Shown: in pieces, positions 26,261 to 36,615 of the stretch
Layout of the letters: each line of letters opens with the position of its first letter
Position numbering within the stretch: the stretch's first letter is position 1
Origin: Thalassomonas actiniarum
GTDB lineage: Bacteria > Pseudomonadota > Gammaproteobacteria > Enterobacterales > Alteromonadaceae
Direction of reading: 5' to 3'
Assembly (NCBI RefSeq): GCF_000948975.2
Contig: NZ_CP059735.1
Span: forward strand, 4,710,603 to 4,774,602
Length of the DNA stretch: 64,000 nt
The notes under the pieces: generated by a model
The model's input: the letters and a program-made list of their open reading frames with translations, nothing else
Told to the model about the DNA's origin: nothing
Databases searched by the model: none
Made by a program: the position numbers and the translations under genes

Positions 26261-28723
26261 TTAAAAAGTTTTACCTATGTTAAAGCTAAAGAAGCTGGTG
26301 TCGTCATCATCTTCTTTTTTCAGTGCTTTTGCAAAACTAAAGATCATCGGGCCCATAGGGGATAACCACTGGACCGACAGGCCGGCAGAGCTTCTAAAAC
26401 TGCCAGGATCCGAGAAATCCTTGATTTTCAGGAACTCATCCTCATCTAAATCTCGATAATCGTCAAGATCAAATTCCGTATCCCAGACATTACCGACATC
26501 AACAAATAAACTGCTGCGTACGCTGTTGGCCATACCTTCGTCTAAAAACGGCGTCGGCACGATCAACTCAACACCGCCGATGGCCATGGCGTTACCGCCG
26601 ACCGAACGGGGCGATATGGTGATAAAGTCGCCATCCTTACTAAAACAGCAATTTACGCCGCCGGTCGGGTTACTAAACTCGGTCGCCCGGCGATAAACGG
26701 CGCGCGGACCAACAATATTGGACTCAAAGCCCCTTAAGGTGTCGGAGCCACCGGCGCGGAAGTTTTCCCAGAACGGCAACAACTGATCATGCTCGCCGAC
26801 AGTGCTGTAGCCGTTACCATAACCCGCCTGGAACCTGGTTAACACACTCCAGCGCTGATCCCGGCTTAACGGGAAATACCACTTGGTATCTAGATTAAAC
26901 TTAAAGTAATTCACATCCGAGTTTGGCGTGGTGATCTTAGCACTTAAACTCTGTCTGGAACCTGCGGTCGGGAAGGTCCCCCGGTTCAGGGTCGAACGGG
27001 AAATACTGGCCGAAAGATCAAAGGTTTCAAAGGTCAGCTTTTCATCCGGCTTATCCGGATTCGAGTAGATATCATAGAAACTCTGGATCTGCTCATAAGA
27101 CTGCAAGCGGGTAATACCGTTACTCTTATAACCGACACCAAAATTCAGCCGTACATATTCATCGATCGGGAAGCCAAGGTTGACCCCGATCCCATAAGTC
27201 TGGTTCTCATATTTTTCCAGGTTAGCACTACCGGCATCAAATTCGTTGTAATAAATCTGCCCGCCGAGGGAAACACCGTCTACGGTAAAGTAAGGGTCGG
27301 TATAAGAAACACTGATACTGCGGGAATAACTGACGGTATTGATATTAAACGCCAGGCGGTTACCCGTACCCAGGAAGTTGTTTTGCTGGATACCGGCATT
27401 CAGGCTTAGCTGGGTCTGCGAGCCGTAACCTATACCCGCGGTAAAAGAGCCGGAAGCCTGCTCTTTAACATCAAAGTCGACATCGACCAGATCGTCTTCG
27501 CCCGGCACCTGGTTGGTTTCAAACTCCACCGTTTCCACATAAGGCAGACGGGCAATCCAGGCTTTAGAGCTTTCTACCTGGGAGTTGGATAACCAGGCAC
27601 CTTCCATCTGGCGCATTTCCCGGCGGATAACCCGGTCTGCGGTCACATTATGGCCTTTGATATTGATGCGGTTAACATAAATACGCTTGCCGGGATCCAC
27701 CGAGATAGATAATTTAACGGTTTTATCTTCATCGTTGATTTCCGGAATCGTCACCACCTTAGGGTAGGCGTAACCGTAACGGCCGAGGAACTTGCTGATC
27801 AGCTCTTCGGTATAGGTGACTTCGGCGCCGTTATATAACTTATCTTTACTTAAGGGATTGATAGCGCGTATGGTGTTGTCAAAACCGGCCAGGTCGCCGA
27901 TAAAGTCTACTTCACTTACGGTATACTGCTCACCTTCGGTAACGTTGAGGGCAATATAGACAGACTCTTTATTCGGCGTCATCGACACCTGGGTCGAGTC
28001 CATTTTAAAACGCAGATAACCGCGGTCTAAATAATAACTGCTGATGGTTTCCATATCCCCTTGCAGGGTCTGTTTCTGGTACCTGTCCTGGGCCATAAAA
28101 TCCCACCAGGGAGAATCAAAGGTCAGCTCGATACGCTCAAGCAACTCTTCATCGCTGAACACTTCATTACCAACAATATTGATTTGCTGGATAGCCGCCG
28201 CATCACCTTCACTGAAGACAAATTTCAAATTAACCCGGTTACGGGGCAAATGGGTAATTTCGGCTTTAACATCGGCATTATATTTACCGACACTGTGGTA
28301 AAAGTCTTCAAGACCCTGCTCGATACCGGAAATAACGGTTTTATCCAGGGTTTCCCCGACACGGATATCGCTGCCGTCCAGGCTTTCGATCAATTGTTCG
28401 TCTTTTAAGTCGCTATTGCCATCAAAAATAATATCACTGATTGTGGCGCGCTCCTGCACCCGGTAAATGACCCGGTCACCGTCACGAGAGACAGCAATAT
28501 CACTAAAATGTCCTGAGCGATAAAGGGCTTTAATGGACTGGGAGATACGAAACTCATTAAGGGTATCGCCGATATTGAAAGGAATATGGGTTAAAGCCGC
28601 ACCAAGGGCAACCCGCTGCAATCCCTTAACCTGAATATCTTCAACCTGAAAGTCTTCGGCTGCTTGTACATTTGTTCCTAACGCGCCTAATAAAACGGCC
28701 AGGGCAATTTTTTTAATTATCAT
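26261..28723 (-). CDS. bamA: Outer-membrane assembly factor BamA
   Basis: 820 aa. Signal peptide to V-Q-A-A (about 22), five POTRA repeats (about 25-425; the first begins F-Q-V-E-D-I-Q-V-K-G-L-Q-R-V), then a 16-strand barrel with R-G-F-E-S-N (near 665) on the inserting loop and the terminal aromatic F-N-I-G-K-T-F. Core of the machine that inserts beta-barrel proteins into the outer membrane. A pair of cysteines (N-C-C-F near 692) lies in a barrel loop. Follows rseP by 29 nt. Confidence 0.97.
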   Translation of the reverse strand: MIIKKIALAVLLGALGTNVQAAEDFQVEDIQVKGLQRVALGAALTHIPFNIGDTLNEFRISQSIKALYRSGHFSDIAVSRDGDRVIYRVQERATISDIIFDGNSDLKDEQLIESLDGSDIRVGETLDKTVISGIEQGLEDFYHSVGKYNADVKAEITHLPRNRVNLKFVFSEGDAAAIQQINIVGNEVFSDEELLERIELTFDSPWWDFMAQDRYQKQTLQGDMETISSYYLDRGYLRFKMDSTQVSMTPNKESVYIALNVTEGEQYTVSEVDFIGDLAGFDNTIRAINPLSKDKLYNGAEVTYTEELISKFLGRYGYAYPKVVTIPEINDEDKTVKLSISVDPGKRIYVNRINIKGHNVTADRVIRREMRQMEGAWLSNSQVESSKAWIARLPYVETVEFETNQVPGEDDLVDVDFDVKEQASGSFTAGIGYGSQTQLSLNAGIQQNNFLGTGNRLAFNINTVSYSRSISVSYTDPYFTVDGVSLGGQIYYNEFDAGSANLEKYENQTYGIGVNLGFPIDEYVRLNFGVGYKSNGITRLQSYEQIQSFYDIYSNPDKPDEKLTFETFDLSASISRSTLNRGTFPTAGSRQSLSAKITTPNSDVNYFKFNLDTKWYFPLSRDQRWSVLTRFQAGYGNGYSTVGEHDQLLPFWENFRAGGSDTLRGFESNIVGPRAVYRRATEFSNPTGGVNCCFSKDGDFITISPRSVGGNAMAIGGVELIVPTPFLDEGMANSVRSSLFVDVGNVWDTEFDLDDYRDLDEDEFLKIKDFSDPGSFRSSAGLSVQWLSPMGPMIFSFAKALKKEDDDDTSFFSFNIGKTF

Positions 28724-28752
28724 AGAATGTTAACTTAATTTACTTCTTTTAG

Positions 28753-30108
28753 TTAAAGCCGCGATAGATCGTTAAATAACGCTATACTCATCAATCCCAG
28801 TAACGCTATGGCCCCAAATTTAAAACCCGCTTGCTGCACTTTCTCAGGAACCGGCTTGCCGGTTAAAAGCTCTATAAGATAATAGAGTAAGTGCCCGCCA
28901 TCAAGTACCGGTAAAGGCAAAAGGTTAATAATGCCTAAATTAATGCTGATCAGCGCCAAAAAGCCTAAAAAGTAGACTATACCGTAGCCGGCGCTGTTAC
29001 CTGCGCCCTGGGCTATGGCAATCGGGCCACTTAAGTTTTTCACCGAGACATCGCCGGTAATTAACTTGCCTATCATATCAAAACTCAGCACCACCAGTTC
29101 CCAGGTCTTGATGACACTCTCACCTATGGCATCTATCGGGCCGTAGCTAATATCAATTTTATATTGCTCGGGCCAGGGTGCTGACTTGGGTGAGACACCT
29201 AAATAACCGATTGGTTCCCCGCCGCGCTTGCGAGCGCCCAGTAAAACGTCAATTTGCTGTGACCTTCCCTGACGATTAATGGTCAGTTGTACTTGCTGAT
29301 TGGGATATAAGGCAATTTTTTTAGAAAATTCATACCAGTTATTGTTAACGCTTTCGCCATTGATGGCTTCAAGCACATCCCCGACCTGTAATCCGGCTTT
29401 TGCCGCCGGGCTGTCCGGGGCAACCACGGTCAGCTCGGTGGAAACATGCGGGCGAAACGGGGTAATGCCAAGACTTGCCAGGGCAGAGATTTTCTCCGGC
29501 GCAAACTGCCAGTCCTGTGTAGCCAGCACATATGTATCGGGTTTTACCCGGTCGCTGGCTTTGCTTTTAATTTCTATCGAGTCACTGCCGATTTCCGCTA
29601 CCAGGGATAAGTTCACGTCCTGCCAGTCCAGGGTTTCTCTTCCTGCCACTTCAACAATTTGCGACTTCACCGGCAGGTTTGCTTTTGCGGCAATAGAGTC
29701 CTGTTCAATGTCACCGATAATCGGCTTAACGCTGGGCACACCGATTAAGAACATCAGGTAAAAGGCAAAAATAGCAAAAGCAAAGTTGGCAAAAGGACCG
29801 GCGGCAATAATGGCGATACGCTGATAAACAGATTTGCTGTTAAAGGTTTTATCCTTATCCTCTGGCAAAACATCATCAACCCGCTCATCGAGCATTTTGA
29901 CATAACCGCCAAGGGGGATTAAGGCAACAACAAATTCGGTGCCGTGCTTGTCTGTGGTTTGCCACAAGGTTTTCCCAAAACCGACGGAAAAGCGCTCGAC
30001 TTTAACGCCGTTTTTACGGGCCACCCAAAAATGACCGTACTCATGTATGGTGACCAGGATGCCAAGGGCAACGATAAAAGAGCCTAAATTCCAGATAAAA
30101 TCAATCAT
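28753..30108 (-). CDS. rseP: RIP zinc metalloprotease RseP
   Basis: 451 aa. Zinc motif H-E-Y-G-H at 23-27 in the first membrane span, a G-F-G-K-T-L-W loop, tandem PDZ domains (the second at about 205-290, with V-V-A-P-D-S-P-A-A-K-A-G-L), and the L-P-V-L-D-G-G-H site near 395 in the third span. It cuts RseA inside the membrane after DegS, releasing sigma-E. Just 1 nt separates it from dxr. Confidence 0.96.
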   Translation of the reverse strand: MIDFIWNLGSFIVALGILVTIHEYGHFWVARKNGVKVERFSVGFGKTLWQTTDKHGTEFVVALIPLGGYVKMLDERVDDVLPEDKDKTFNSKSVYQRIAIIAAGPFANFAFAIFAFYLMFLIGVPSVKPIIGDIEQDSIAAKANLPVKSQIVEVAGRETLDWQDVNLSLVAEIGSDSIEIKSKASDRVKPDTYVLATQDWQFAPEKISALASLGITPFRPHVSTELTVVAPDSPAAKAGLQVGDVLEAINGESVNNNWYEFSKKIALYPNQQVQLTINRQGRSQQIDVLLGARKRGGEPIGYLGVSPKSAPWPEQYKIDISYGPIDAIGESVIKTWELVVLSFDMIGKLITGDVSVKNLSGPIAIAQGAGNSAGYGIVYFLGFLALISINLGIINLLPLPVLDGGHLLYYLIELLTGKPVPEKVQQAGFKFGAIALLGLMSIALFNDLSRL

Positions 30109-30109
30109 G

Positions 30110-31336
30110 TTAGATATTTCTCCCCTCAGCAGGGTGTTTTATCGCCGTTAACAGACTAGTAGCATATTCCCTTACCCGGCGATCTAAAGCAACAACATCA
30201 TTAATATTGGCTATTTCTTCTGAGACAAACTTATTCACAGAAGTTTCATTAATTGTGAAAATATCGGTAAATTTCAGCTCACCGTTTAAGAAAGCCTCCA
30301 CCGCGACTTCATTAGCGGCATTTAAGGCGGTGCAAGCCCCCTGCCCGGCGCGGCAGGCATCGATGGCCAGCTTGAGGTTGGGGTATTTAACAAAGTCTAC
30401 CGCTTGAAATTCAAAAGCCGCCGCACTGAAAAAATCTAAATCCTCAACACCCGCTTCGATACGTTCCGGGTAGGCCAGCGCATGGGCGATAGGGGTACGC
30501 ATATCCGGATTGCCCATCTGGGCCAGCACCGAGCCGTCTTTATACTGCACCATGGAATGTATGGTGCTTTGCGGATGCAAGACCACCTGGATATCGTCCG
30601 CCGTGACATTAAACAGCCATTTGGCTTCAATAAACTCCAGCCCTTTATTCATCATGGTGGCCGAGTCCACCGAAATTTTACGCCCCATATCCCAGTTGGG
30701 ATGAGCACAGGCCTGCTCCGGGGTCACACTGGCCAGCAAATCGTTATCCAGGGTGCGAAAGGGACCGCCTGAGCCGGTTAACAAGATTTTTCTAATGCCG
30801 TTATCTGCCAATTGGCTATTACCCGGTGCCTGCTGCACGCTTTGTGGCAAACACTGGAAAATGGCATTATGCTCGCTGTCTATCGGTAATAACCGGGCGC
30901 CGGAGGCTTTTACCGCGTCCATAAAGATAGCGCCGGAAGTGACCAGGGCTTCCTTATTGGCCAGTAATACCCGCTTACCGGCTGTAACCGCCGCTAGGGT
31001 CGGCATTAAACCTGAGGCGCCGACAATGGCCGCCATCACGGTATCGGTTTCCTGGGCACCGGCGATATCCACTAACGCCTGCTGCCCCGACAGCACCTGG
31101 ATATCAACCAAGCCTTCTGAGGATAACTTTTCAGCAAGCTGTTTAGCCGCCACTTCACACACCATGACCACCTGTTTGGGCTTAAATTCCAGGCATTGCT
31201 CAAGCATCTTATCAACACTGGCATTGGCGGAGAGTGAAAGTACAGAAAATTTATCGCCATGACGGCGCACCACATCCAGGGTGCTCATGCCGATAGAGCC
31301 GGTTGAGCCCAGGATACATAATTGATGTTTTACCAC
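30110..31336 (-). CDS. dxr: 1-deoxy-D-xylulose 5-phosphate reductoisomerase
   Basis: 408 aa. NADPH loop G-S-T-G-S-I-G (9-15), N-K-E-A-L (127-131), metal/substrate motif D-S-E-H-N-A-I-F-Q (152-160), and [11 protein letters not shown] near 227. It makes MEP, the first committed step of the non-mevalonate isoprenoid route, and so feeds UppS encoded two genes upstream. Tight operon spacing on both sides. Confidence 0.97.
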   Translation of the reverse strand: MVKHQLCILGSTGSIGMSTLDVVRRHGDKFSVLSLSANASVDKMLEQCLEFKPKQVVMVCEVAAKQLAEKLSSEGLVDIQVLSGQQALVDIAGAQETDTVMAAIVGASGLMPTLAAVTAGKRVLLANKEALVTSGAIFMDAVKASGARLLPIDSEHNAIFQCLPQSVQQAPGNSQLADNGIRKILLTGSGGPFRTLDNDLLASVTPEQACAHPNWDMGRKISVDSATMMNKGLEFIEAKWLFNVTADDIQVVLHPQSTIHSMVQYKDGSVLAQMGNPDMRTPIAHALAYPERIEAGVEDLDFFSAAAFEFQAVDFVKYPNLKLAIDACRAGQGACTALNAANEVAVEAFLNGELKFTDIFTINETSVNKFVSEEIANINDVVALDRRVREYATSLLTAIKHPAEGRNI

Positions 31337-31340
31337 GGGT

Positions 31341-32207
31341 TCACCAGCCTATCAGCGCGTAACAAAGGGCAAATATCGGCGCGGTTGCGGTTAAGCTGTC
31401 GATACGATCTAAAATACCGCCATGACCCGGCAGGATAGAGCCGCTGTCTTTTATCCCCGCCTGGCGCTTAAACATACTTTCGTTTAAATCCCCCAGCACG
31501 GATATCGTGGTAATAATCGCCGTCACCAGCAAGATAATCCCGAACTGTTTGGCATTCCAGTCCATGATATAACCGGCGCTTGACACTAAAATACAGGCGA
31601 ATGCCACGCCGCCGAAAAAGCCTTCCAGGGTTTTGCCCGGGCTGACATTGGGCAGTAATTTATGCTTACCGACCGCCTTACCAACAAAATAGGCGCCGAT
31701 ATCGGCGCTCCATACCATCAAAAACAATACCATCAGCAATTGCGCGCCGTGGTAATGATCCCCCTGGTATTCACTGGAGCGGATCACCATAAAGGCCAGC
31801 CAGGTCGGCACTAAGGTCAACCAGCCGAAAATGCCGCGCACCGAACGGTGACTGGACCAGAAGCCACTATATTTGGGATATAAAAAGGTTAATATTGCCG
31901 ATAGCGCCCACCAGGCCAGCGACAGCCAAAGTAACAGCTGCACCGGCTGTTGCAGGGTTTCTTTATCCAGCCACAGTTGCTGTGGCGGCAGAAAATGCCA
32001 GATAGCGCTGATCAGCAACACATTTGTCAGCACAAACAATAACCGGCGAACCTTTTGGTTAAAGCCCATTAACGGCCCCCATTCCCAGGCACCGATTGAC
32101 ATAATAAGCAACAGCAGACCGGCAAATAAATCAAGCGGCAGATAAAATATCGCCGCAATTGCCGATGGCGCCAGCACTAGTGCAGTTAAGATTCTTTGCT
32201 TTAACAA
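31341..32207 (-). CDS. cdsA: Phosphatidate cytidylyltransferase
   Basis: 288 aa with multiple membrane spans. C-terminal family signature: [13 protein letters not shown], then [12 protein letters not shown]. It turns phosphatidate and CTP into CDP-diacylglycerol, the precursor of all membrane phospholipids. Located 13 nt after uppS. Confidence 0.95.
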   Translation of the reverse strand: MLKQRILTALVLAPSAIAAIFYLPLDLFAGLLLLIMSIGAWEWGPLMGFNQKVRRLLFVLTNVLLISAIWHFLPPQQLWLDKETLQQPVQLLLWLSLAWWALSAILTFLYPKYSGFWSSHRSVRGIFGWLTLVPTWLAFMVIRSSEYQGDHYHGAQLLMVLFLMVWSADIGAYFVGKAVGKHKLLPNVSPGKTLEGFFGGVAFACILVSSAGYIMDWNAKQFGIILLVTAIITTISVLGDLNESMFKRQAGIKDSGSILPGHGGILDRIDSLTATAPIFALCYALIGW

Positions 32208-32219
32208 GCTATGATCCTT

Positions 32220-32990
32220 TTATTTGTTTTGTTGTTTAACCTGTTGGCCTGTCTGACCATATCGCCGCTCCCGATCCTTAAAGACACTTAAAGCCGACTC
32301 AAATTCCTGTTCATTAAAATCAGGCCACAGGACATCGGTAAAATAAAACTCGGCGTAGGCCGCCTGCCACAGTAAGAAATTACTGATGCGGTAATCACCG
32401 CCGGTGCGGATCAATAAGTCCAGTTCAGGTTGTTGGTAAAGACTGGTATGGGCATCCAGGCTGGCCTCGGTAATCTCGTCGAGAGACAATTCCTGGTTGG
32501 CCACCTTGGCAGCCAGTTGTTTTGCCGCCTGGGTGATATCCCAGCGCCCGCCATAATTGGCGGCGACAGAAAGCACCAGTCCGGTATTGTCTTGCGTCAG
32601 CTGCTCGGCCGAATTAATTTTTTCTTGTAATTTTTCGGAAAAGCGACTGACATCGCCGATAACTTTAAAGCGAATATCATGCTTATGTAGGCGTTTGACC
32701 TCACGGGTTAACACAAACATAAATAAATCCATCAGTACACTGACTTCTTTTTCCGGCCGTTGCCAGTTTTCACTACTAAAGGCAAACAGGGTTAACGCCT
32801 TAACCCCCAGTTTCCTTGCCGTAGACACAGCAGAGCGGACCGACTCGACCCCGGCTTTATGACCGGCGACACGAGTTTTTCCGCGTTGTTCCGCCCAACG
32901 CCCGTTACCATCCATAATAATGGCAACATGCTTGGGGACACAGGTATTGTGATTAGCTAAATCGTTCAAACTACTCACTCTTCTTAGCAA
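32220..32990 (-). CDS. uppS: Undecaprenyl diphosphate synthase
   Basis: 256 aa as the longest frame. Catalytic Asp in [10 protein letters not shown] (25-34), F-A-F-S-S-E-N-W (69-76), [12 protein letters not shown] near 195. Makes C55-PP, the lipid carrier for peptidoglycan and O-antigen. There is no ATG near the N-terminus: candidate starts are TTG at 32990, GTG at 32978 and TTG at 32969, so the exact first residue is unsure. Preceded by the frr terminator. Confidence 0.95.
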   Translation of the reverse strand: MLRRVSSLNDLANHNTCVPKHVAIIMDGNGRWAEQRGKTRVAGHKAGVESVRSAVSTARKLGVKALTLFAFSSENWQRPEKEVSVLMDLFMFVLTREVKRLHKHDIRFKVIGDVSRFSEKLQEKINSAEQLTQDNTGLVLSVAANYGGRWDITQAAKQLAAKVANQELSLDEITEASLDAHTSLYQQPELDLLIRTGGDYRISNFLLWQAAYAEFYFTDVLWPDFNEQEFESALSVFKDRERRYGQTGQQVKQQNK

Positions 32991-33005
32991 TATAAAAGTC
33001 CGTAA

Positions 33006-33041
33006 TACAAAAAGACGCCGTAGTGATTATCTACGGCGTCT
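33006..33041 (-). terminator. Intrinsic terminator after frr
   Basis: Minus strand: AGACGCCGTAG, 7-nt loop, CTACGGCGTCT, then TTTTT. A perfect 11-bp stem with a T-run, 21 nt past the frr stop and just before uppS, so uppS likely relies on read-through or its own promoter. Confidence 0.8.
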
Positions 33042-33061
33042 GTCAATAAGCAATGGAAACC

Positions 33062-33619
33062 TTATATTTCCATTAATTCTTTTTCTTTATCGGCTAATAC
33101 TTCATCAACTTGCTTAATAAATGAGTCAGTGATCTTCTGGATCTCATCTTCCGCCTGGCGATGTTCATCTTCACTGATTTCTTTATCTTTCAATAACGCT
33201 TTAAAATCAGAGTTGGCATCGCGGCGGATATTACGGATAGCAATTTTGCCGTTTTCGGCTTCCCCTTTAACCACTTTAACCAGGTCTTTACGACGCTCTT
33301 CGGTCAGCGGCGGCAATGGAATACGGATCAAGGTACCGTTGGAAGCAGGGTTTAAGCCCAAATCTGATTTTAAGATGGCTTTTTCTACCGCACCTATCAT
33401 GCCTTTGTCAAAAACCGTGATTGCTAACGTACGGGCATCGGGAACAGAGATGTTACCCACCTGGTTCAGCGGGGTTGCCATACCGTAATAATCAACAGAA
33501 ATATTATCCAGCAGGGATGCATGTGCCCGGCCGGTTCTGACTTTATTTAAATTATTTTTTAAAGCTTCGATGCTCTTAGCCATGCGCTCTTTAGCATCTT
33601 GTTGAATTTCGTCTATCAC
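33062..33619 (-). CDS. frr: Ribosome-recycling factor
   Basis: 185 aa, standard length. [11 protein letters not shown] (31-41), Y-Y-G-x-x-T-P-L-N-Q (47-56), and the domain-II-returning helix R-R-D-A-N. Acts with EF-G to split post-termination ribosomes. It begins 25 nt after pyrH, co-transcribed. Confidence 0.97.
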   Translation of the reverse strand: MIDEIQQDAKERMAKSIEALKNNLNKVRTGRAHASLLDNISVDYYGMATPLNQVGNISVPDARTLAITVFDKGMIGAVEKAILKSDLGLNPASNGTLIRIPLPPLTEERRKDLVKVVKGEAENGKIAIRNIRRDANSDFKALLKDKEISEDEHRQAEDEIQKITDSFIKQVDEVLADKEKELMEI

Positions 33620-33644
33620 TTTACTATTCCTTAAAAACCAATAA

Positions 33645-34385
33645 TTAGCCTAAATTTTCAGCATGATCGATTGTAGTGCCTTCATCATTGCCCATGATAA
33701 CGGCTTTTAATGCCCCCGGCTTGTTCATGTTGAAAACACGGATCGGCATATTATGATCGCGAGCCAGGGTAAAGGCGGCTAAATCCATCACTTGTAATTC
33801 TTTTTCTAATACTTCCTGATAAGTCAGGTGGCTGTACAGCTCAGCATCAGGGTTTTTCATCGGGTCATCTGAATAGATACCGTCAACTTTGGTCGCTTTA
33901 AGTACCGCATCGGCTTCTATTTCAATGCCGCGTAAACAGGCGGCGGAGTCCGTGGTAAAAAACGGGTTACCGGTACCGGCACTGAAAATCACTACCCGGC
34001 CGGATTTTAACAAGCTGATGGCGCTGGCCCAGTTATAGGTGTCACAGACACCGGCTAAGTCGATCGCCGACATCAAGCGGGTATTGACAAATGCCCGGTG
34101 CAGCGCATCACGCATCGCCAGGCCGTTCATCACCGTTGCCAGCATGCCCATTTGATCACCAACAACCCTGTTCATACCGGCATCGGCTAACCCTTTGCCG
34201 CGAAATAAATTACCACCGCCGATCACCAGGCCGACCTGGATGCCCATTTCGATTAATTCTTTGATTTCCTGCGCCATACGGTCAAGAATTTTAGGATCGA
34301 TACCGAATCCTTCTTCACCCATCAGGGCTTCACCACTGAGTTTTAACAGAATACGACGATAACTAGGTTTGGGGTTGATGCTCAT
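33645..34385 (-). CDS. pyrH: Uridylate kinase
   Basis: 246 aa. K-L-S-G-E-A-L (14-20), the allosteric/UMP segment G-G-G-N-L-F-R-G (57-64), [10 protein letters not shown], and T-D-S-A-A near 147. Hexameric enzyme making UDP from UMP, feedback-controlled by UTP and activated by GTP. Preceded by a perfect terminator that separates it from tsf. Confidence 0.97.
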   Translation of the reverse strand: MSINPKPSYRRILLKLSGEALMGEEGFGIDPKILDRMAQEIKELIEMGIQVGLVIGGGNLFRGKGLADAGMNRVVGDQMGMLATVMNGLAMRDALHRAFVNTRLMSAIDLAGVCDTYNWASAISLLKSGRVVIFSAGTGNPFFTTDSAACLRGIEIEADAVLKATKVDGIYSDDPMKNPDAELYSHLTYQEVLEKELQVMDLAAFTLARDHNMPIRVFNMNKPGALKAVIMGNDEGTTIDHAENLG

Positions 34386-34406
34386 AAAATAAACATTCCT
34401 GTAGAT

Positions 34407-34446
34407 AAAAAATAGCCGCGGTCGAAATTGACCGCGGCTATTTTAA
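34407..34446. terminator. Strong hairpin terminator between tsf and pyrH
   Basis: AAAATAGCCGCGGTC and GACCGCGGCTATTTT form a perfect 15-bp stem with a 6-nt loop, A-rich on one side and T-rich on the other. It lies about 80 nt past the tsf stop and 22 nt before pyrH; it should end rpsB-tsf transcripts. Confidence 0.85.
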
Positions 34447-34525
34447 TACGTTTGGCTGACTATCGAAAGTCTTATAGCTATTTAATTAATTATTCTTGAA
34501 ATTAATCGCTTAGCTAACCGAGATT

Positions 34526-35374
34526 TTACTGCTTGGCAGCAGCGATTTGCGCTTCAACTTCTGCAGCGAAATCTTCATCTTTCTTCTCGATACCTTCACC
34601 AACTTCTAAACGAACAAAGCCGGAAACCGTTACGCCTTTCTCTTTTAACACGTCACCCACAGTACGCTTAGGTTCCATGATGAAAGCTTGACCGGTTAAA
34701 GAAACTTCGCCGGTGAATTTCTTCATACGGCCAGTAACCATTTTCTCAGCGATTTCCTGAGGCTTGCCTTCGTTCATCGCGATATCGATTTGGATGGCTT
34801 TTTCTTTTTCAACTACATCGGCAGGTACATCTTCAGGGTTGATGTACTCAGGCTTGCTGGCAGCAACGTGCATGGCAAGGTGCTTCAGAGTTTCTGCATC
34901 GCCTTCACCGGCAACAACAACACCGATAGTGGCGCCGTGACGGTATGAAGCTAAAGCAGTGCCTTCAATGTACTGAACGCGACGAACATTGATGTTTTCA
35001 CCAATTTTAGTCACTAAGGCAATACGCTTTTCTTCGAACTGGGCTTGCAGCTCTTCAACGCTTGCTTTTGAAGCAATAGCCGCTTGTGCAACTTCTTCAG
35101 CAAAGGCTAAGAAACTGGCGTCTTTTGCTACGAAGTCAGTTTGACAGTTAACTTCAACCAAGGCCGCAACACCGTCAGCTTCTTTAATTAAAATAGTACC
35201 TTCGGCAGCGATATTACCGGCTTTCTTAGCCGCTTTTGCCTGACCGGACTTACGCATATTTTCAATCGCAAGTTCCATATCGCCGTCAGCTTCTTGCAAA
35301 GCTTTTTTACAATCCATCATGCCCGCAGCTGTGCGTTCACGTAATTCTTTAACCATTGCAGCAGTAATTGCCAT
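34526..35374 (-). CDS. tsf: Translation elongation factor Ts
   Basis: 282 aa. UBA-like N-terminus with [16 protein letters not shown], and the nucleotide-exchange motif T-D-F-V-A-K-D near 80. Reloads EF-Tu with GTP. Follows rpsB by 98 nt that contain a hairpin, as in the common rpsB-tsf operon. Confidence 0.97.
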   Translation of the reverse strand: MAITAAMVKELRERTAAGMMDCKKALQEADGDMELAIENMRKSGQAKAAKKAGNIAAEGTILIKEADGVAALVEVNCQTDFVAKDASFLAFAEEVAQAAIASKASVEELQAQFEEKRIALVTKIGENINVRRVQYIEGTALASYRHGATIGVVVAGEGDAETLKHLAMHVAASKPEYINPEDVPADVVEKEKAIQIDIAMNEGKPQEIAEKMVTGRMKKFTGEVSLTGQAFIMEPKRTVGDVLKEKGVTVSGFVRLEVGEGIEKKDEDFAAEVEAQIAAAKQ

Positions 35375-35411
35375 GAGTTAATCCTCAAATTTTCAGATAA
35401 TGTATAAATAC

Positions 35412-35444
35412 TTTGCTACAGAAGCCATTGACTTCTGTAGCAAA
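35412..35444 (-). terminator. Hairpin in the rpsB-tsf intercistronic region (attenuator candidate)
   Basis: TTTGCTACAGAAG and CTTCTGTAGCAAA form a 13-bp perfect stem with a 7-nt loop, 29 nt past the rpsB stop. No proper T-run follows, so partial termination or RNA stabilisation is likelier than a full stop. It could set the S2:EF-Ts ratio (inference). Confidence 0.55.
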
Positions 35445-35472
35445 TGCAATAAAACGTTAGTGTTTAGCGAGA

Positions 35473-36201
35473 TTACTCAGCTTCAACAAAACCGTCTTTT
35501 TCAGCTTGTACTACGATATTTTGCTCACGACCTTCTAATACTGCATTAGCAGCAGAATCCAGGTATAAAGTTACCGCACGGATCGCATCATCATTACCAG
35601 GAACGATGTAATCAACACCATCTGGGTTTGAGTTAGTATCAACAACAGAAATTACTGGGATACCTAGGTTGTTAGCTTCTTTAATCGCAATGTGCTCATG
35701 ATCGGCATCGATGATGAATAAAGCATCAGGTAAACCACCCATGTTTTTAATACCACCAAGGCTTTTCTCAAGTTTTTCCATTTCACGGGTACGCATCAAG
35801 GCTTCTTTTTTAGTAAGCGCGTCGAAAGTACCGTCTGAACTTTGAGCTTCAAGATCTTTTAAACGCTTGATAGATTGACGAACTGTTTTCCAGTTAGTCA
35901 ACATACCACCTAACCAGCGGTGGTTAACGTAGAATTGATCACATTTAATTGCAGCATCTTTTACTGCATCGCTTGCTGCGCGTTTAGTACCTACGAATAA
36001 TACTTTACCTTTCTTCGATGAAACACCGTTTAAGAAGGCTAAAGCTTCGTTGAACATAGGAACAGTTTGCTCAAGGTTGATGATATGCACCTTGTCACGG
36101 GCACCAAAAATGTAAGATTTCATTTTCGGGTTCCAGTAACGGGTCTTGTGACCGAAGTGAACACCTGCTTTAAGCATATCGCGCATAGAAACGTTTGGCA
36201 T
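35473..36201 (-). CDS. rpsB: 30S ribosomal protein S2
   Basis: 242 aa. Typical start M[17 protein letters not shown], [20 protein letters not shown], and the [11 protein letters not shown] signature near 95. First gene of the rpsB-tsf operon with a long leader (about 190 nt). Confidence 0.98.
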   Translation of the reverse strand: MPNVSMRDMLKAGVHFGHKTRYWNPKMKSYIFGARDKVHIINLEQTVPMFNEALAFLNGVSSKKGKVLFVGTKRAASDAVKDAAIKCDQFYVNHRWLGGMLTNWKTVRQSIKRLKDLEAQSSDGTFDALTKKEALMRTREMEKLEKSLGGIKNMGGLPDALFIIDADHEHIAIKEANNLGIPVISVVDTNSNPDGVDYIVPGNDDAIRAVTLYLDSAANAVLEGREQNIVVQAEKDGFVEAE

Positions 36202-36409
36202 GTTTTTTCCTTTATGGGGTTAAGCGTTCATACATCCAATATACACGACCACTGACTCGTCAAAGCATGAGCTAAACAAGCCGGGCACCCCGGTATACCT
36301 TTGCTAGATGTATGTGAGTTTAAGTTTAAATACTGCATTTTTGCAGCACGGTTTAGTCGCTAAATCTCAGGCCAATACAGGCACCGGAATTTCAGCGCGG
36401 CATTTTATA
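36202..36409 (-). promoter_or_regulatory. rpsB promoter and long 5' leader
   Basis: On the minus strand an extended -10 (TGGTATAAA, hexamer at 36404-36409) is followed by the GC-rich discriminator GCCGCGC at 36395-36401, typical of stringently controlled ribosomal promoters. The leader from about 36395 to the ATG is roughly 190 nt. In gammaproteobacteria such rpsB leaders carry a structure through which S2 represses its own synthesis; that this one does so is inference. Confidence 0.55.
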
Positions 36410-36615
36410 CCATATTAACGCCCGACTGACCAGAATTTTTGCTGTTTGCCGACGCTTTTATCGCGACCGGCCAAGGGCGAGTTGAGCGGGGCTTGAAACC
36501 AACCTTCCCGGGAAATTAACGCGAATAATGTCTTTTATTGGCGATTAGCGCTAGGCGAATGTCGCCACTCACGTTAAAATTTATTCATTTATTTTATCAA
36601 AGACGAACCAAGAGT

